Assembly (NCBI RefSeq): GCF_018129405.1 | Contig: NZ_JAFCLP010000002.1 | Coordinates: forward strand, 372,001 to 436,000 | From: Bradyrhizobium iriomotense | GTDB taxonomy: Bacteria > Pseudomonadota > Alphaproteobacteria > Rhizobiales > Xanthobacteraceae | DNA length: 64,000 nt | Direction of reading: 5' to 3' | Shown here: piece by piece, positions 1-11,855 of the stretch | How the letters are laid out: the number at the start of each line of letters is the position of its first letter | How positions within the stretch are numbered: position 1 is the stretch's first letter | Position numbers and translations under genes: made by a program | Notes under the pieces: model-generated | What the model saw: only the letters and a program-made list of their open reading frames with translations | Database searches by the model: none | What the model was told of the DNA's origin: nothing

Positions 1-438
1 TATGAAGCTCCGATCAACCTCGTCTACTCCCAGCGCAATCGCTCCGCCTGCTGCCGGATTCCGATGTATTCGCCGAATCCGCGGGCAAAGCGCGTCGAGT
101 TTCGTTCACCCGATCCATCCTGCAATCCCTATTTGGCCTTCGCCGCGATGCTGATGGCCGGCCTCGACGGTATCGACCGACGGATCGATCCCGGCAGCCC
201 GATCGACAAGAACCTCTACGATCTCCCGCCGGCGGAAGCGAAGGAGGTGAAGTCGACGCCGGGATCGCTTGACCAGGCGCTCGACGCGCTCGAGCACGAT
301 CACGCCTTCCTGCTCCGCGGCGATGTCTTCACCGCCGACGTGATCGAAACCTGGCTCGACTACAAGCGCAAGAAGGAGGTCGACCCGATCCGGCTGCGAC
401 CGCATCCTTACGAGTTCCATCTCTACTACGACATCTAG
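1..438 (+). CDS. glnA: Glutamine synthetase type I, C-terminal part (5' end outside window)
   Basis: Partial gene, open from the first base; 145 C-terminal residues are visible. The enzyme makes glutamine from glutamate, ammonia and ATP in the cytoplasm. The segment NRSACCRIP, the block [20 protein letters not shown] and the C-terminal [11 protein letters not shown] are typical of the bacterial dodecameric GSI family. The tyrosine in KNLYDLPP (codon 217-219) sits where GlnE adenylylates E. coli GlnA, so adenylylation control is likely. Rhizobia often carry several GS genes, so this may be the main glnA or a paralogue; the missing N-terminus prevents a decision. It stops 17 bases before the convergent neighbour. 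Confidence 0.9.
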   Translation, partial: YEAPINLVYSQRNRSACCRIPMYSPNPRAKRVEFRSPDPSCNPYLAFAAMLMAGLDGIDRRIDPGSPIDKNLYDLPPAEAKEVKSTPGSLDQALDALEHDHAFLLRGDVFTADVIETWLDYKRKKEVDPIRLRPHPYEFHLYYDI

Positions 439-455
439 GGCATTTTTTCGCCGGC

Positions 456-905
456 CTACCTCTCATACCAACCGACGAGGGTCGCTTCCGCGATCACGTG
501 CTTGCGCGCCTCTCGCTCGATGTCGCCGCAGGATGCATTGGCCTTTGCCGGCAGGCCCTCCATCGAGAGGGCAAGCAGTCGGAAGTGATAATGATGAGGC
601 CCATGGCCATGCGGTGGACACGGGCCGCCATAGCCCACCCTCCGAAAGTCGTTGACGGCTTGCTTCATTCTGGCGTTCTGCGCGGCGTTGATCGCAAATT
701 CCGTGACCGCCGGCGGAATGTTGTAGACTGCCCAATGATGCCATTTGCCGGCGGGCGCATCGGGATCGTCGCAGAGCAGGACAAGACTGCGCGCCCCCTC
801 CGGCGCGTCGCTCCATTGCAGAGGTGGCGAAAGATTTTCGCCATCACAGGTAAACCGTCGCGGAATTGCGGCACCATCGGCGAAGGCGCTTGAAACGAGT
901 TTCAT
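456..905 (-). CDS. YbhB/YbcL-type PEBP (Raf kinase inhibitor-like) protein
   Basis: A 149-residue cytoplasmic protein of the phosphatidylethanolamine-binding/Raf-kinase-inhibitor-like family. The core SLVLLCDDPDAP followed by WHHWAVYNIP and the GYGGPCPPHGHGPHHYHF stretch is the family anion-binding pocket signature. The ATG at 905 is chosen because AGGAGAG lies just upstream and the protein then starts MKLVSSAF, as in relatives; an in-frame start 60 bases further up would add an unconserved tail. The physiological ligand in bacteria is unknown. It converges with the glutamine synthetase gene. Confidence 0.85.
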   Translation of the reverse strand: MKLVSSAFADGAAIPRRFTCDGENLSPPLQWSDAPEGARSLVLLCDDPDAPAGKWHHWAVYNIPPAVTEFAINAAQNARMKQAVNDFRRVGYGGPCPPHGHGPHHYHFRLLALSMEGLPAKANASCGDIEREARKHVIAEATLVGWYER

Positions 906-989
906 GACTCTCTCCTCGATCCGATTGATGTATTCTAGCTCGATCCTGCCCGGTGCGGAATCCATCGCCGTCCCCTAAGATGAGGGGAG

Positions 990-2030
990 ATGCATTTGGG
1001 ACTGTTGCAGCACAGAATTGTTGTCATGCGACCGCTTTTCCATCCGAGCCTGGTCAACGGTCGCTACGGCGATCCGACGGTCTACGTCGAAACGTTGTTC
1101 GAGAAACGAAGTCTGCTGTTCGATATTGGAGAGATTGCTTCACTGGCGCCACGGAAGATTCGACGCGTCGACCAGGTCTTTGTTTCACATGCGCATATCG
1201 ATCATTTCGTTGGCTTCGACCATCTGCTGCGTTTGCTCGTCGGGCACGAGAAATCGGTGCAGCTGTTCGGTCCGCCCGGCTTTGCCGAGCACGTCTTTCA
1301 CAAGCTTCAGGCCTATCGCTGGAACCTGGTCGAAAACTATCCCTGCGACCTTGTTTTCGACGTCAGCGAACTTGAAGCGGAAAATTCCATGTCCACCACG
1401 CGGTTCCGGCTGAGGAAAGGCTTCGCGGCAGAGCCATCCGTCTCTCGCAAGACCATTGCGGGCGTACTCTGCGATGAACCGACCCATCGCGTGTCAGCCG
1501 CGATCCTTGAGCATGGCACGCCCTGCCTCGCCTTTGCGCTGCAGGAGGCGGCCCATGTCAACGTATGGAAGAACAGGCTGTCGGAGCGTGGACTACCCGT
1601 CGGTCCCTGGTTGCTGTCGCTGAAGAAGGCCGTCGTCGAGCGTCGCGCGGACGATCATTTGATCCGTATCGAAGAAGCGGCCAAGTCGGATCGCCTCGTG
1701 CCACTCTCAAGCCTGCGCGATCTCGTGACGGTCACTGCCGGCCAGAAAATCGCCTATGTGACCGATGTTGCCGACACTCCGGCCAATCGTGCCGCCATCG
1801 TGGCGCTGATTCAGAATGCAGACATCCTCTTCATCGAGGCGGCGTTTGCGGACGCAGACGCCGCAATAGCGAAGGAGCGGGCTCATCTTACCACCACGGC
1901 TGCCGGAGAAGTCGCACGGGAAGCCAATGTCCGCCGCGTCGAGCCTTTTCACTTCTCTCCGCGCTATGCGGGAGAGCAGGAGCGGATGCTGGCCGAGGTG
2001 ACGGCAGCGTTCGAGGCATATCGCGCCTGA
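990..2030 (+). CDS. Metallo-beta-lactamase-fold hydrolase, RNase Z-like
   Basis: A 346-residue protein with the metal-binding HxHxDH signature (SHAHIDHFVG), followed by GPPGFAEHV and a later acidic segment YVTDVADT that supplies further metal ligands. The layout resembles RNase Z/ElaC-like beta-lactamase-fold hydrolases, but the substrate is unknown. The C-terminal FHFSPRY gives the last histidine. The start is uncertain: GAGGGG at 982-987 is too near the ATG at 990, better spaced for a TTG at 996, and a downstream ATG at 1026 also gives a complete fold. The next gene starts 21 bases after the stop, suggesting one transcript. Confidence 0.75.
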   Translation: MHLGLLQHRIVVMRPLFHPSLVNGRYGDPTVYVETLFEKRSLLFDIGEIASLAPRKIRRVDQVFVSHAHIDHFVGFDHLLRLLVGHEKSVQLFGPPGFAEHVFHKLQAYRWNLVENYPCDLVFDVSELEAENSMSTTRFRLRKGFAAEPSVSRKTIAGVLCDEPTHRVSAAILEHGTPCLAFALQEAAHVNVWKNRLSERGLPVGPWLLSLKKAVVERRADDHLIRIEEAAKSDRLVPLSSLRDLVTVTAGQKIAYVTDVADTPANRAAIVALIQNADILFIEAAFADADAAIAKERAHLTTTAAGEVAREANVRRVEPFHFSPRYAGEQERMLAEVTAAFEAYRA

Positions 2031-2051
2031 GACTCGGAGAGGTTACGCCCG

Positions 2052-2732
2052 ATGTTGACCCAGATTTATGAAATCTCCACCCCCGAAGAGGCGTCCGCAC
2101 TTTCAGCCATTAGCGTCGACCATATCGGCGTGCTCGTCGGAGACGGCCAATTTCCGCGCGAACTGCCGATCTCGGCGGCTTCCAAGATCGGCGCGGCAAT
2201 TGTACCGCCATCGAAATTCTCGGCACTGTTTCTGACCCGCGATCTCTCCTTGATTGCGTCGTGGGCGCGCGAGCTCAACCCTGCGATCGTCCATTTGGGA
2301 GCCAGCGCCGAACTGCTCTCCCCGCAAGATGTTGCTTCGCTCAAACGCATGTTGCCCGGGATCGTCGTGATGAGAAGCATACCGGTGTTCTCCGAGGAAA
2401 GCGTCGCGATTGCCCAGAGCTACGTTGGCATTGCAGACTTTCTGCTGCTCGACAGCTATCGGTCCACGGACAAGCAGATCGGCGCGCTCGGCGTGACGCA
2501 TGATTGGAATATCAGTCGCCGCATCGTGGACCTCGTCCGTGTTCCGGTCGTCCTCGCCGGCGGCCTCGGACCGGACAACGTCGCAGGAGCGATCCGAACT
2601 GTCCGTCCAGCCGGCGTCGACTCCAAGACGAAGACGGATCAGGACGGTTCGCATGCCAAGGATCTGGAGCGAGTCCGCCGGTTCCACGAAGCGGCTCGGG
2701 CAGCGGCTGACAATCGCTTTCCGTCGGCCTAA
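2052..2732 (+). CDS. TrpF-like (phosphoribosylanthranilate isomerase homologue) TIM-barrel protein
   Basis: A 226-residue protein whose C-terminal half carries the TrpF-type signature: GVTHDWNISRRIV, then PVVLAGGLGPDNV and GVDSKTKTD, which form the phosphate-binding end of the (beta/alpha)8 barrel. The N-terminal half departs from TrpF: the usual catalytic cysteine of the KxCG motif near the start is not visible. I therefore infer a TrpF-fold relative rather than the tryptophan biosynthetic enzyme, and no trpA or trpB is adjacent. It sits between the beta-lactamase-fold gene and the adenosine-specific kinase gene, probably co-transcribed. Confidence 0.65.
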   Translation: MLTQIYEISTPEEASALSAISVDHIGVLVGDGQFPRELPISAASKIGAAIVPPSKFSALFLTRDLSLIASWARELNPAIVHLGASAELLSPQDVASLKRMLPGIVVMRSIPVFSEESVAIAQSYVGIADFLLLDSYRSTDKQIGALGVTHDWNISRRIVDLVRVPVVLAGGLGPDNVAGAIRTVRPAGVDSKTKTDQDGSHAKDLERVRRFHEAARAAADNRFPSA

Positions 2733-2770
2733 CATGCATCGCGTAAGCTCTCCCCCGGAGGAGCGCGGCC

Positions 2771-3256
2771 ATGGAACTCACCGTCGTACCCATCGTCAAG
2801 CCGGACGCGGCCAACTTCATCTTCGGTCAGTCGCATTTCATCAAGACCGTGGAAGACCTCCACGAGGCGCTCGTTGGCACGGTTCCGGGCATCCGCTTCG
2901 GGCTGGCCTTCTGCGAGGCCTCCGGCAAGCGGCTGGTGCGCTGGTCGGGCAATGACGAAGCGGCCCTCACCCACGCCCGCAACAACGCATTGGCCATCGG
3001 CGCCGGCCACACTTTTCTGATCTTCCTGGGCGACGGGTTCTTTCCGGTCAACGTCCTAGCTGCCGTTCGCTCGGTGCCGGAGGTCTGCCGCATCTACTGC
3101 GCGACGGCCAACCCCACGCAGGTGATCGTCGCGCAAACGGAGCTCGGCCGTGGCGTGCTCGGCGTAGTGGATGGCGCCTCACCGCTGGGTATCGAGACCG
3201 ACGCTGACATTGCGTGGCGGAAGGACCTCCTGAGGAAGATCGGCTACAAGCTGTAG
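2771..3256 (+). CDS. Adenosine-specific kinase family protein (PF04008-like)
   Basis: A 161-residue protein matching the small adenosine-specific kinase family in length and motifs: VPGIRFGLAFCEASGKRLVR, then GHTFLIFL and the central RIYCATANPTQVIVA. Archaeal members bind adenosine, but the bacterial role is poorly defined. The ATG at 2771 follows a strong GGAGGAG. It is the last gene of the plus-strand group 990-3256 and converges with the SnoaL-like gene. Confidence 0.8.
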   Translation: MELTVVPIVKPDAANFIFGQSHFIKTVEDLHEALVGTVPGIRFGLAFCEASGKRLVRWSGNDEAALTHARNNALAIGAGHTFLIFLGDGFFPVNVLAAVRSVPEVCRIYCATANPTQVIVAQTELGRGVLGVVDGASPLGIETDADIAWRKDLLRKIGYKL

Positions 3257-3296
3257 CGACCGGATGAAGCGGGTGCGATGAAGTACGCCTCCAGCG

Positions 3297-3683
3297 CTAG
3301 ATCAGCGCAGCCTTGGACGACACGTGGTGGCTCGCGATCTTCCAGTCGCCGTCTTCGCGCACGATCACCCAGGTGAGTTTGACCGAGAGCGGCGCGGCCT
3401 CTTCGTCGAGGTCGAATGATGCGACCGCGGCCATGTTAATCACATCGGGCACGACCTGAGCCGCAGCCACCGCAGAGAATCCGACGCTCGGCTGGCGCCA
3501 TCGCGGCAGACCATTGAAATAGTCCGCCACCCCGTCCCTGCCCCGATAGAGTTTCGGGTTGGAGCCGAAGAAGAACGCGTTCTTCGCGTACAGCGACGAC
3601 AGCGCCGCCGCATCGAGCTTTGCGAAGCCGGCGCACCATTTCGCGATGATGGCGGAAACGATGGCGTCGGCCTCTCTGCTCAT
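3297..3683 (-). CDS. SnoaL/NTF2-like protein, DUF4440 type
   Basis: A 128-residue protein with the cone-shaped NTF2/SnoaL layout: an N-terminal helix IVSAIIAKWCAGFAKLD, the segment LYAKNAFFFG, a GRDGVADYF turn and a closing pair of strands LTWVIVREDGDWKIASHH. Family members are small-molecule binding or isomerase-like proteins or dimerisation modules. No signal peptide is visible. It begins 17 bases after the glnS stop and is probably translated from the glnS message. The substrate is unknown. Confidence 0.75.
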   Translation of the reverse strand: MSREADAIVSAIIAKWCAGFAKLDAAALSSLYAKNAFFFGSNPKLYRGRDGVADYFNGLPRWRQPSVGFSAVAAAQVVPDVINMAAVASFDLDEEAAPLSVKLTWVIVREDGDWKIASHHVSSKAALI

Positions 3684-3700
3684 GTCCGCCTCAGCCCCTC

Positions 3701-5377
<1,677 letters not shown>

Positions 5378-5521
5378 TACGAAAATCCTGTAGGGAAATC
5401 AGCGGTCCTTCTGCCAAATTCGCGTGGCCGCGCCAAGGGCCCAAGCCGTCCGCCGTCGGGCTTTAGTTATGCTCCGGTCCTGCTATACACCACCGCCTCC
5501 AATGCATAGGCCCTGCCAAGA

Positions 5522-6949
5522 ATGACCGATTCCGTCGTCACCCGCTTTGCCCCCTCGCCGACCGGCTTCCTCCATATCGGGGGCGCCCGTACGGCGCTGT
5601 TCAACTGGCTCTACGCCAAGAAGCATGGCGGCAAGATGCTGCTCCGGATCGAGGATACCGACCGGGAGCGCTCCACCGAGGCCGCGATCGGCGCCATTCT
5701 CGACGGATTAAGGTGGCTCGAGCTCGGCTGGGACGGCGAGGTCATCTACCAGTTCAGCCGCGCCGCCCGCCACCGCGAGGTCGCCGAGCAGCTGCTCGCC
5801 GACGGCAAGGCCTATCGTTGCTACGCCACGGCGGAGGAGCTCGCCGCGATGCGCGAGAAGGCACGCGCGGAGGGCCGCACCCGCCTCTATGACGGCATGT
5901 GGCGCGACCGCGACCCGGCCACGGCGCCGGGCGACGTCAAGCCGACCATCCGCCTGCGCGCGCCGCAGACCGGCGAGACCGTGATCGAGGACCAGGTCCA
6001 GGGCCGCGTGGTCTGGCAGAACGAGAACCTCGACGATCTCGTGCTTTTGCGCGGCGATGGCAATCCGACCTACATGCTCGCCGTGGTCGTGGACGACCAC
6101 GACATGGGCGTCACCCACGTCATCCGCGGCGACGACCATCTGATCAACGCCGCCCGCCAGAAACAGATCTACGACGCGATGGGCTGGGCGCTGCCGAGCA
6201 TGTCCCACATCCCCCTCATCCACGGCCCCGACGGCTCAAAGCTGTCGAAGCGGCACGGCGCGCTTGGCGTCGATGCCTACCGTGCCATGGGGTACCTGCC
6301 GGCCGCGCTCCGCAACTATCTCGTCCGCCTCGGCTGGAGCCATGGCGACCAGGAAATCTTCTCGACCGAGGAGATGATCGAAGCGTTCGACCTCGCCAGC
6401 GTCGGCCGGGCCGCCGCCCGCTTCGACTTCGCCAAACTGGAGAACCTCAACGGCCATTACATCCGCCACGCCGACGATCAATCACTCGTGAGGATGTTCG
6501 AGGACGTGCTCGACCATGTCGTGCCCAGCCGCGACGACATTAAGGCGAAGTTAAACGACAGCACGCGGGGGCAGCTTCTCAAGGCCATGCCGGCCCTGAA
6601 GGAGCGCGCCAAGACGCTGCTCGAGCTGATCGACGGCGCCTATTTCATCTTCGCCGACCGGCCGCTGCAGCTCGATCCCAAGGCGCAGGCGCTGCTGACC
6701 CCTGAGAACCGCAAGCTGATCGGCCAGCTTCATTCCGCGCTGGAGAAAGTCGAGACGTGGAGCGGCGCCACAACCGAGGCCGCGCTGCGCGCTTTTGCCG
6801 AGGAAAATAGTCTCAAGCTCGGCGCGGTTGCCCAGCCCTTGCGGGCGGCGCTGACCGGACGGACCACATCGCCTGGTATATTTGAGGTATTGGACGTGCT
6901 GGGACGCCAGGAAAGCCTGGGGCGGCTTAAGGATCAGGCTACGACGTAA
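5522..6949 (+). CDS. gltX: Glutamyl-tRNA synthetase
   Basis: A 475-residue class I synthetase that charges tRNA-Glu. It begins [20 protein letters not shown] (HIGH motif) and carries [13 protein letters not shown] (KMSKS-type loop), followed by a helical anticodon-binding domain. A TATACA at 5484-5489 may be the -10 box of its promoter, but no strong -35 is seen. The gene is followed by gltA after 146 bases, an arrangement known in Bradyrhizobium relatives. Confidence 0.96.
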   Translation: MTDSVVTRFAPSPTGFLHIGGARTALFNWLYAKKHGGKMLLRIEDTDRERSTEAAIGAILDGLRWLELGWDGEVIYQFSRAARHREVAEQLLADGKAYRCYATAEELAAMREKARAEGRTRLYDGMWRDRDPATAPGDVKPTIRLRAPQTGETVIEDQVQGRVVWQNENLDDLVLLRGDGNPTYMLAVVVDDHDMGVTHVIRGDDHLINAARQKQIYDAMGWALPSMSHIPLIHGPDGSKLSKRHGALGVDAYRAMGYLPAALRNYLVRLGWSHGDQEIFSTEEMIEAFDLASVGRAAARFDFAKLENLNGHYIRHADDQSLVRMFEDVLDHVVPSRDDIKAKLNDSTRGQLLKAMPALKERAKTLLELIDGAYFIFADRPLQLDPKAQALLTPENRKLIGQLHSALEKVETWSGATTEAALRAFAEENSLKLGAVAQPLRAALTGRTTSPGIFEVLDVLGRQESLGRLKDQATT

Positions 6950-7095
6950 GTAGGCCATGCGTGCGGGTGATCTTGCAGCGCACACAGCAATAATATACCC
7001 ATCTCCCCCGTACCTTCTGGAACATCCGGCCTGCCCCGCCATCTCATCGGGGCCTTCCGGGTCCGGCCCGTTTCACCATACATCGGGGACCTCTG

Positions 7096-8400
<1,305 letters not shown>

Positions 8401-8426
8401 GTCTTCGGCCACTGCGGCCTTCGATG

Positions 8427-8455
8427 CGGCGCCATCTCACGATGGCGCCGTTTTT
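8427..8455 (+). terminator. Rho-independent terminator of gltA
   Basis: A perfect 10-bp stem (CGGCGCCATC at 8427-8436 and GATGGCGCCG at 8441-8450) with a TCAC tetraloop is followed by five T residues. It sits just after gltA and separates it from the accessory cluster. Confidence 0.92.
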
Positions 8456-8499
8456 GTTTGGCAGGCTACCGAAGAGGCAGCAAGGCGCAGGACAAGCCG

Positions 8500-9204
8500 A
8501 TGCGGATCACGAACCCGGTGGACGGATTGTTGCAGGTCGTGGCCTGTTCGCCGTTCCCCGATGCGGCCGGCGAGATGGTCCTTTATCCCAGATGCGACAT
8601 TGACGGGGTGATCACCGCGGAACGCCTCGCTGCGGCGGCCGTGCAGTATAGCGGCTATGACGTGCCCAAAGCGAAATGGCCGCGCCCTGGTGTGATGCTT
8701 CCAGTGACCGTGGACCTCGCTGATCCCACGCGGTTCACGATCGAATGGGATCGGGTACCGACCGGACCGGAAGCCTCCGAAAAGCTGGCGGTACATTTGC
8801 GTGGCGAGCAGCAGGCCGACACGCCCGGCCGCCGCCCGTTTCCCCGCGTCTGGCGCGAGGTTGAACACGCTACGTCCTCGCCGGCGCTGATCAATGGGCT
8901 TACGCCGCAGCAGACGGAGATTGCGCTGGCCGGCGGCGGCGCCGCGCTCGGGCTGGTTCCGGCGACGGCGAAGGTCTTGAGCGCGCATGAGGTGCAACCG
9001 AGCAGCGCACCCGGCGGGACGTGGGACATCGCCGTCGCGGTGAACGACCCGAACGGCGGAGCCGCCTGGGAAGCGGTCACGCGCATGTCATTCAGCAGCT
9101 CAAGCCACCGCGAGCGCCGCACCGCCACTGGGGTCGAGTTGCCAGTCCTGGTCGATCCCGACAACCGCAAACCGATCATCGTCGACGTCGCGCGTCTGTC
9201 CTGA
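8500..9204 (+). CDS. Hypothetical protein, unrecognised
   Basis: A 234-residue protein I do not recognise. It has no signal peptide or membrane helix. It is acidic and proline-rich, with a glycine/alanine-rich stretch ALAGGGAALGLVPATAK in the middle, followed by GGTWDIAVAVNDPNGGA and ending in a beta-rich LPVLVDPDNRKPIIVDVA segment. The ATG at 8500 is preferred over upstream near-cognate starts, which fall inside the gltA terminator region. Codon use looks normal for the window. It lies between gltA and the ROK regulator and may be the first gene of the accessory block. Function is not inferred. Confidence 0.6.
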   Translation: MRITNPVDGLLQVVACSPFPDAAGEMVLYPRCDIDGVITAERLAAAAVQYSGYDVPKAKWPRPGVMLPVTVDLADPTRFTIEWDRVPTGPEASEKLAVHLRGEQQADTPGRRPFPRVWREVEHATSSPALINGLTPQQTEIALAGGGAALGLVPATAKVLSAHEVQPSSAPGGTWDIAVAVNDPNGGAAWEAVTRMSFSSSSHRERRTATGVELPVLVDPDNRKPIIVDVARLS

Positions 9205-9272
9205 GTGGCGTCGTTCTCTCCAACCTTGCTGCCGCGCACAACAACAAGTCGCCGCATCGCGCCGGCAAAGGC

Positions 9273-9320
9273 TTGACAGTCGAAACGCTCAGCGCGCAAA
9301 TTCTTACACTAAGTAAGAAT
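9273..9320 (+). promoter_or_regulatory. Promoter with palindromic operator in front of the ROK regulator
   Basis: TTGACA at 9273-9278 is a consensus -35 box; a weak -10-like CAAATT lies 18 bases on. Overlapping the expected transcription start is a perfect inverted repeat ATTCTTAC (9300-9307)/GTAAGAAT (9313-9320) with 5 bases between arms. ROK repressors bind such sites, so autoregulation is inferred. Confidence 0.6.
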
Positions 9321-9336
9321 GACGACAGGGATGGAA

Positions 9337-10509
9337 ATGCCGGAGCAGCCGAGAAGTCGGCGGCAGACGCGTGCTGCCATTTTGACTCATCTGCTTCAGT
9401 CGGGCGGCTCGTTTCGCCCGCCGCTGGCCAAGGCCGTTCGTCTGTCTGAAGCGAGCCTGTCGCGCATCCTGTTTGACCTCAAGGCCGAAGGTCTGATCGA
9501 GGAAGTGCGGCGCCCTGCCCCTTACGTCGGCGGCCCCACGGCGCTCGTCGCACTCGATGGCTCGGTAGCCCTCGCCGCCTTCGAGTTGAGCACTCAGCGG
9601 CTCAGTGTCGGTGTTGGCAGCCTGTCGGGCGAGCTGCACTACACGGAGCGTGTACCGCTGCCGAAAACGCCGACTATCGAATCCGTCGGCCGTGTGTTCC
9701 GCGAGGCGATGACGTTGCTGCGCGACTGGACGCGGCGCCGCCGCATCACCCTCGCGCAGATCGGCGTCTCCATTCCCGGCCTCGGCCGGCTCAGCGTGTC
9801 GGGCAATCCGATCATTCCCTGCGATGTCGGACGCATCCGCGACATGCTCGACGGCATGTTTGCCGGCGTGCCCGCCGAGTTCACCAATTCGGTCGTGGCG
9901 CACGCCACCTTTCACCGCTGTCGCACGGAAAACTATCCCTTCAGCGACACGCATCTGTTCGTCCTTGTCAGCCACGGCGTCGCGGGCGCCTGGATGGACG
10001 ATCCGGCCGAAGCCGACGCCCTGCAACCGATCGAGCTCGGCCACATGGTGTTCGGGCCGGATGGACCGCGCTGCCGCTGCGGACATCATGGCTGCGTCGA
10101 GGCCTACACGTCGCTGCAGGCCCTGGCTGAGCTTCTTGGCGTTTCCGAAACCGAGTTGCTTCAGCTCGGCCACGAATGGGTTAACGCGATCCCGCTCTCA
10201 TCGCGCGTTCGCCAGGAGTTGCGCCGGCGGCTGTTCCGGCTCGGCCTTGCGATCGGCAACACGCTGAACGTGAAGCCTTGCGGCGGGGTCGCGATCAGCG
10301 GCTGGCCGTCGCTGCTCGCCGAGGATGACCGCAAGGCTGTGGTCGAGGGGATCGACGCCTGCCTGCTGGGCGGTCGCAAATTGGCGCAAGTGTCCCTCGC
10401 CTTCGTGCCGCCCTCGACCGGCAACGATCCGCAGGCCGCACTCGCCTTCGCCGCCTTCTGCCTCGCCAGAAGCGGCGGCATGCCCGCCGCATCGACGGAG
10501 GCCGCCTGA
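9337..10509 (+). CDS. ROK-family (NagC/XylR-type) transcriptional regulator
   Basis: A 390-residue regulator. An N-terminal winged helix-turn-helix (LAKAVRLSEASLSRILFDL) is followed by a ROK sugar-kinase-like domain. The zinc motif CRCGHHGCVEAY is intact. The ATP-binding DxGGT loop of true kinases is not recognisable, so this is a ligand-sensing repressor rather than an enzyme. The ATG at 9337 is chosen because AGGG sits six bases upstream; ATGs at 9319 and 9331 are possible, but the first overlaps the palindrome. It directly precedes the sugar ABC operon and is inferred to repress it until a sugar or sugar phosphate binds. Confidence 0.88.
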   Translation: MPEQPRSRRQTRAAILTHLLQSGGSFRPPLAKAVRLSEASLSRILFDLKAEGLIEEVRRPAPYVGGPTALVALDGSVALAAFELSTQRLSVGVGSLSGELHYTERVPLPKTPTIESVGRVFREAMTLLRDWTRRRRITLAQIGVSIPGLGRLSVSGNPIIPCDVGRIRDMLDGMFAGVPAEFTNSVVAHATFHRCRTENYPFSDTHLFVLVSHGVAGAWMDDPAEADALQPIELGHMVFGPDGPRCRCGHHGCVEAYTSLQALAELLGVSETELLQLGHEWVNAIPLSSRVRQELRRRLFRLGLAIGNTLNVKPCGGVAISGWPSLLAEDDRKAVVEGIDACLLGGRKLAQVSLAFVPPSTGNDPQAALAFAAFCLARSGGMPAASTEAA

Positions 10510-10568
10510 CATGCCCTGAGCCGCGCAGTCTGCACGCGCCACGAAAGTTCACACCGGGAGGAACTGCC

Positions 10569-11855
10569 ATGCCGATCACAACAACAAGGCGTCGTCTGCT
10601 CGCTGGATCCGTTGCCGCGCTCGCGCTGCCGTCATTTGCCCGCGCCCAAAGCGCGGTCAAGCCGCGCCTGACCGCGATCTCGCAATGGTCCGCGGGCAGC
10701 GACGGAGCGGCGATCACGGCGCTCGGCAAGAAATTCGAGGAAAAGGGCGGAGTCTGGCAGCACTCGCCCGTCCCCGGCTTCACCACCGAGATGATGAACA
10801 AGCTGCGTGCCCAGATCATCGCCGGCGATCCGCCGGCCTGTTCGCAGCTCAAGGGCCCGGAAATCGCGGCCTGGTCGAAGATTGCCCCGACCGTCGATCT
10901 CGACGCCATCGTCGCGGCCGCCGGTTACGAAAAGGTCGTCGCTCCCGACCTTGCAAAATTGCACAAGCCGGGCGGAAAGTGGATTGCGCTGCCCTTGCAG
11001 ATCTACAGCACCAACATGCTGTTCCTGTCCAAACGCGCGATGGACAAGGCCAAGACCGACAAGATCCCCGTCACCTGGGCCGACTTCAACGATCTCGCCG
11101 AGAAGATGAAATCGGGCGGGATCACCTATCCCATCGCCAATGGCGGCACACGCCCCGACGACGGACAGAAATTCGAGGCCTCGCTGGCCGGCATCAGTCC
11201 CGCAGCCTACCGCGCGGCCATCATGAATCTCGACAAGAAGGCCCTGGAAGGGCCCGAGATCAAAGCCGCCTTCGTACAGGTCCGCAGGATCTCCGAATGG
11301 ATGGACCCCAATGTCGGCGCCCAGCCCTATGCCACCAATTTGAAGCGTTTCATCGACGGCGAGATGGGCATGATGATCCAGGGCGGCTGGGCGCAGGGCG
11401 TGCTGCGCAACGCCGGTTTCAAGTTCGACGATTTCATCATCGTGCCGGGCCCCAGCGACAACGGCAAGCCGGTGTTCCTGCTGAATGCCGACGCCTTCAT
11501 CTTCTGGCAGCGCAAGGAGCCAGATCTGCAGGCCGGACAGACACTGATGGCCCAGCTCGTCATGGATCCGGCGATCCAGACCATGTATTCGCAGATCACG
11601 GGATCGATCCCCGTGCGCACCGATGTCGACCTCTCCGGTGAGGGCTGGTCGGACGGTCAACGACGAACTGCAGCTGCGCTCAAGGACGCCGTCGCCAACA
11701 ATCAGGCCGTCCTCAGCCTCGCCCACAACATGGCGCAGGAAAACGGCCTGACCGCCGCGATGATCGACGTGCTCACCGAATACGTGAAGAACAAGACGAT
11801 CAAGCCTGAGCAGGCAGTCACCCGCCTTGCCGAGGCCGTCGAGGGCGCGCGTTGA
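10569..11855 (+). CDS. Sugar ABC transporter, periplasmic binding protein (CUT1, GtsA-like)
   Basis: A 428-residue family 1 solute-binding protein. It begins with a twin-arginine-like export signal (TTRRRLLAGSVAALALPS, cleavage near ARAQ). Segments QWSAGSDGAAITALGKKFEE, LRAQIIAGDPPACSQLKGP and MMIQGGWAQGVL resemble glucose/mannose binding proteins of the GtsA group, an inference by eye. A good GGGAGGA precedes the ATG. It is the first gene of a tightly packed importer operon, overlapping the first permease by 4 bases. Confidence 0.87.
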   Translation: MPITTTRRRLLAGSVAALALPSFARAQSAVKPRLTAISQWSAGSDGAAITALGKKFEEKGGVWQHSPVPGFTTEMMNKLRAQIIAGDPPACSQLKGPEIAAWSKIAPTVDLDAIVAAAGYEKVVAPDLAKLHKPGGKWIALPLQIYSTNMLFLSKRAMDKAKTDKIPVTWADFNDLAEKMKSGGITYPIANGGTRPDDGQKFEASLAGISPAAYRAAIMNLDKKALEGPEIKAAFVQVRRISEWMDPNVGAQPYATNLKRFIDGEMGMMIQGGWAQGVLRNAGFKFDDFIIVPGPSDNGKPVFLLNADAFIFWQRKEPDLQAGQTLMAQLVMDPAIQTMYSQITGSIPVRTDVDLSGEGWSDGQRRTAAALKDAVANNQAVLSLAHNMAQENGLTAAMIDVLTEYVKNKTIKPEQAVTRLAEAVEGAR

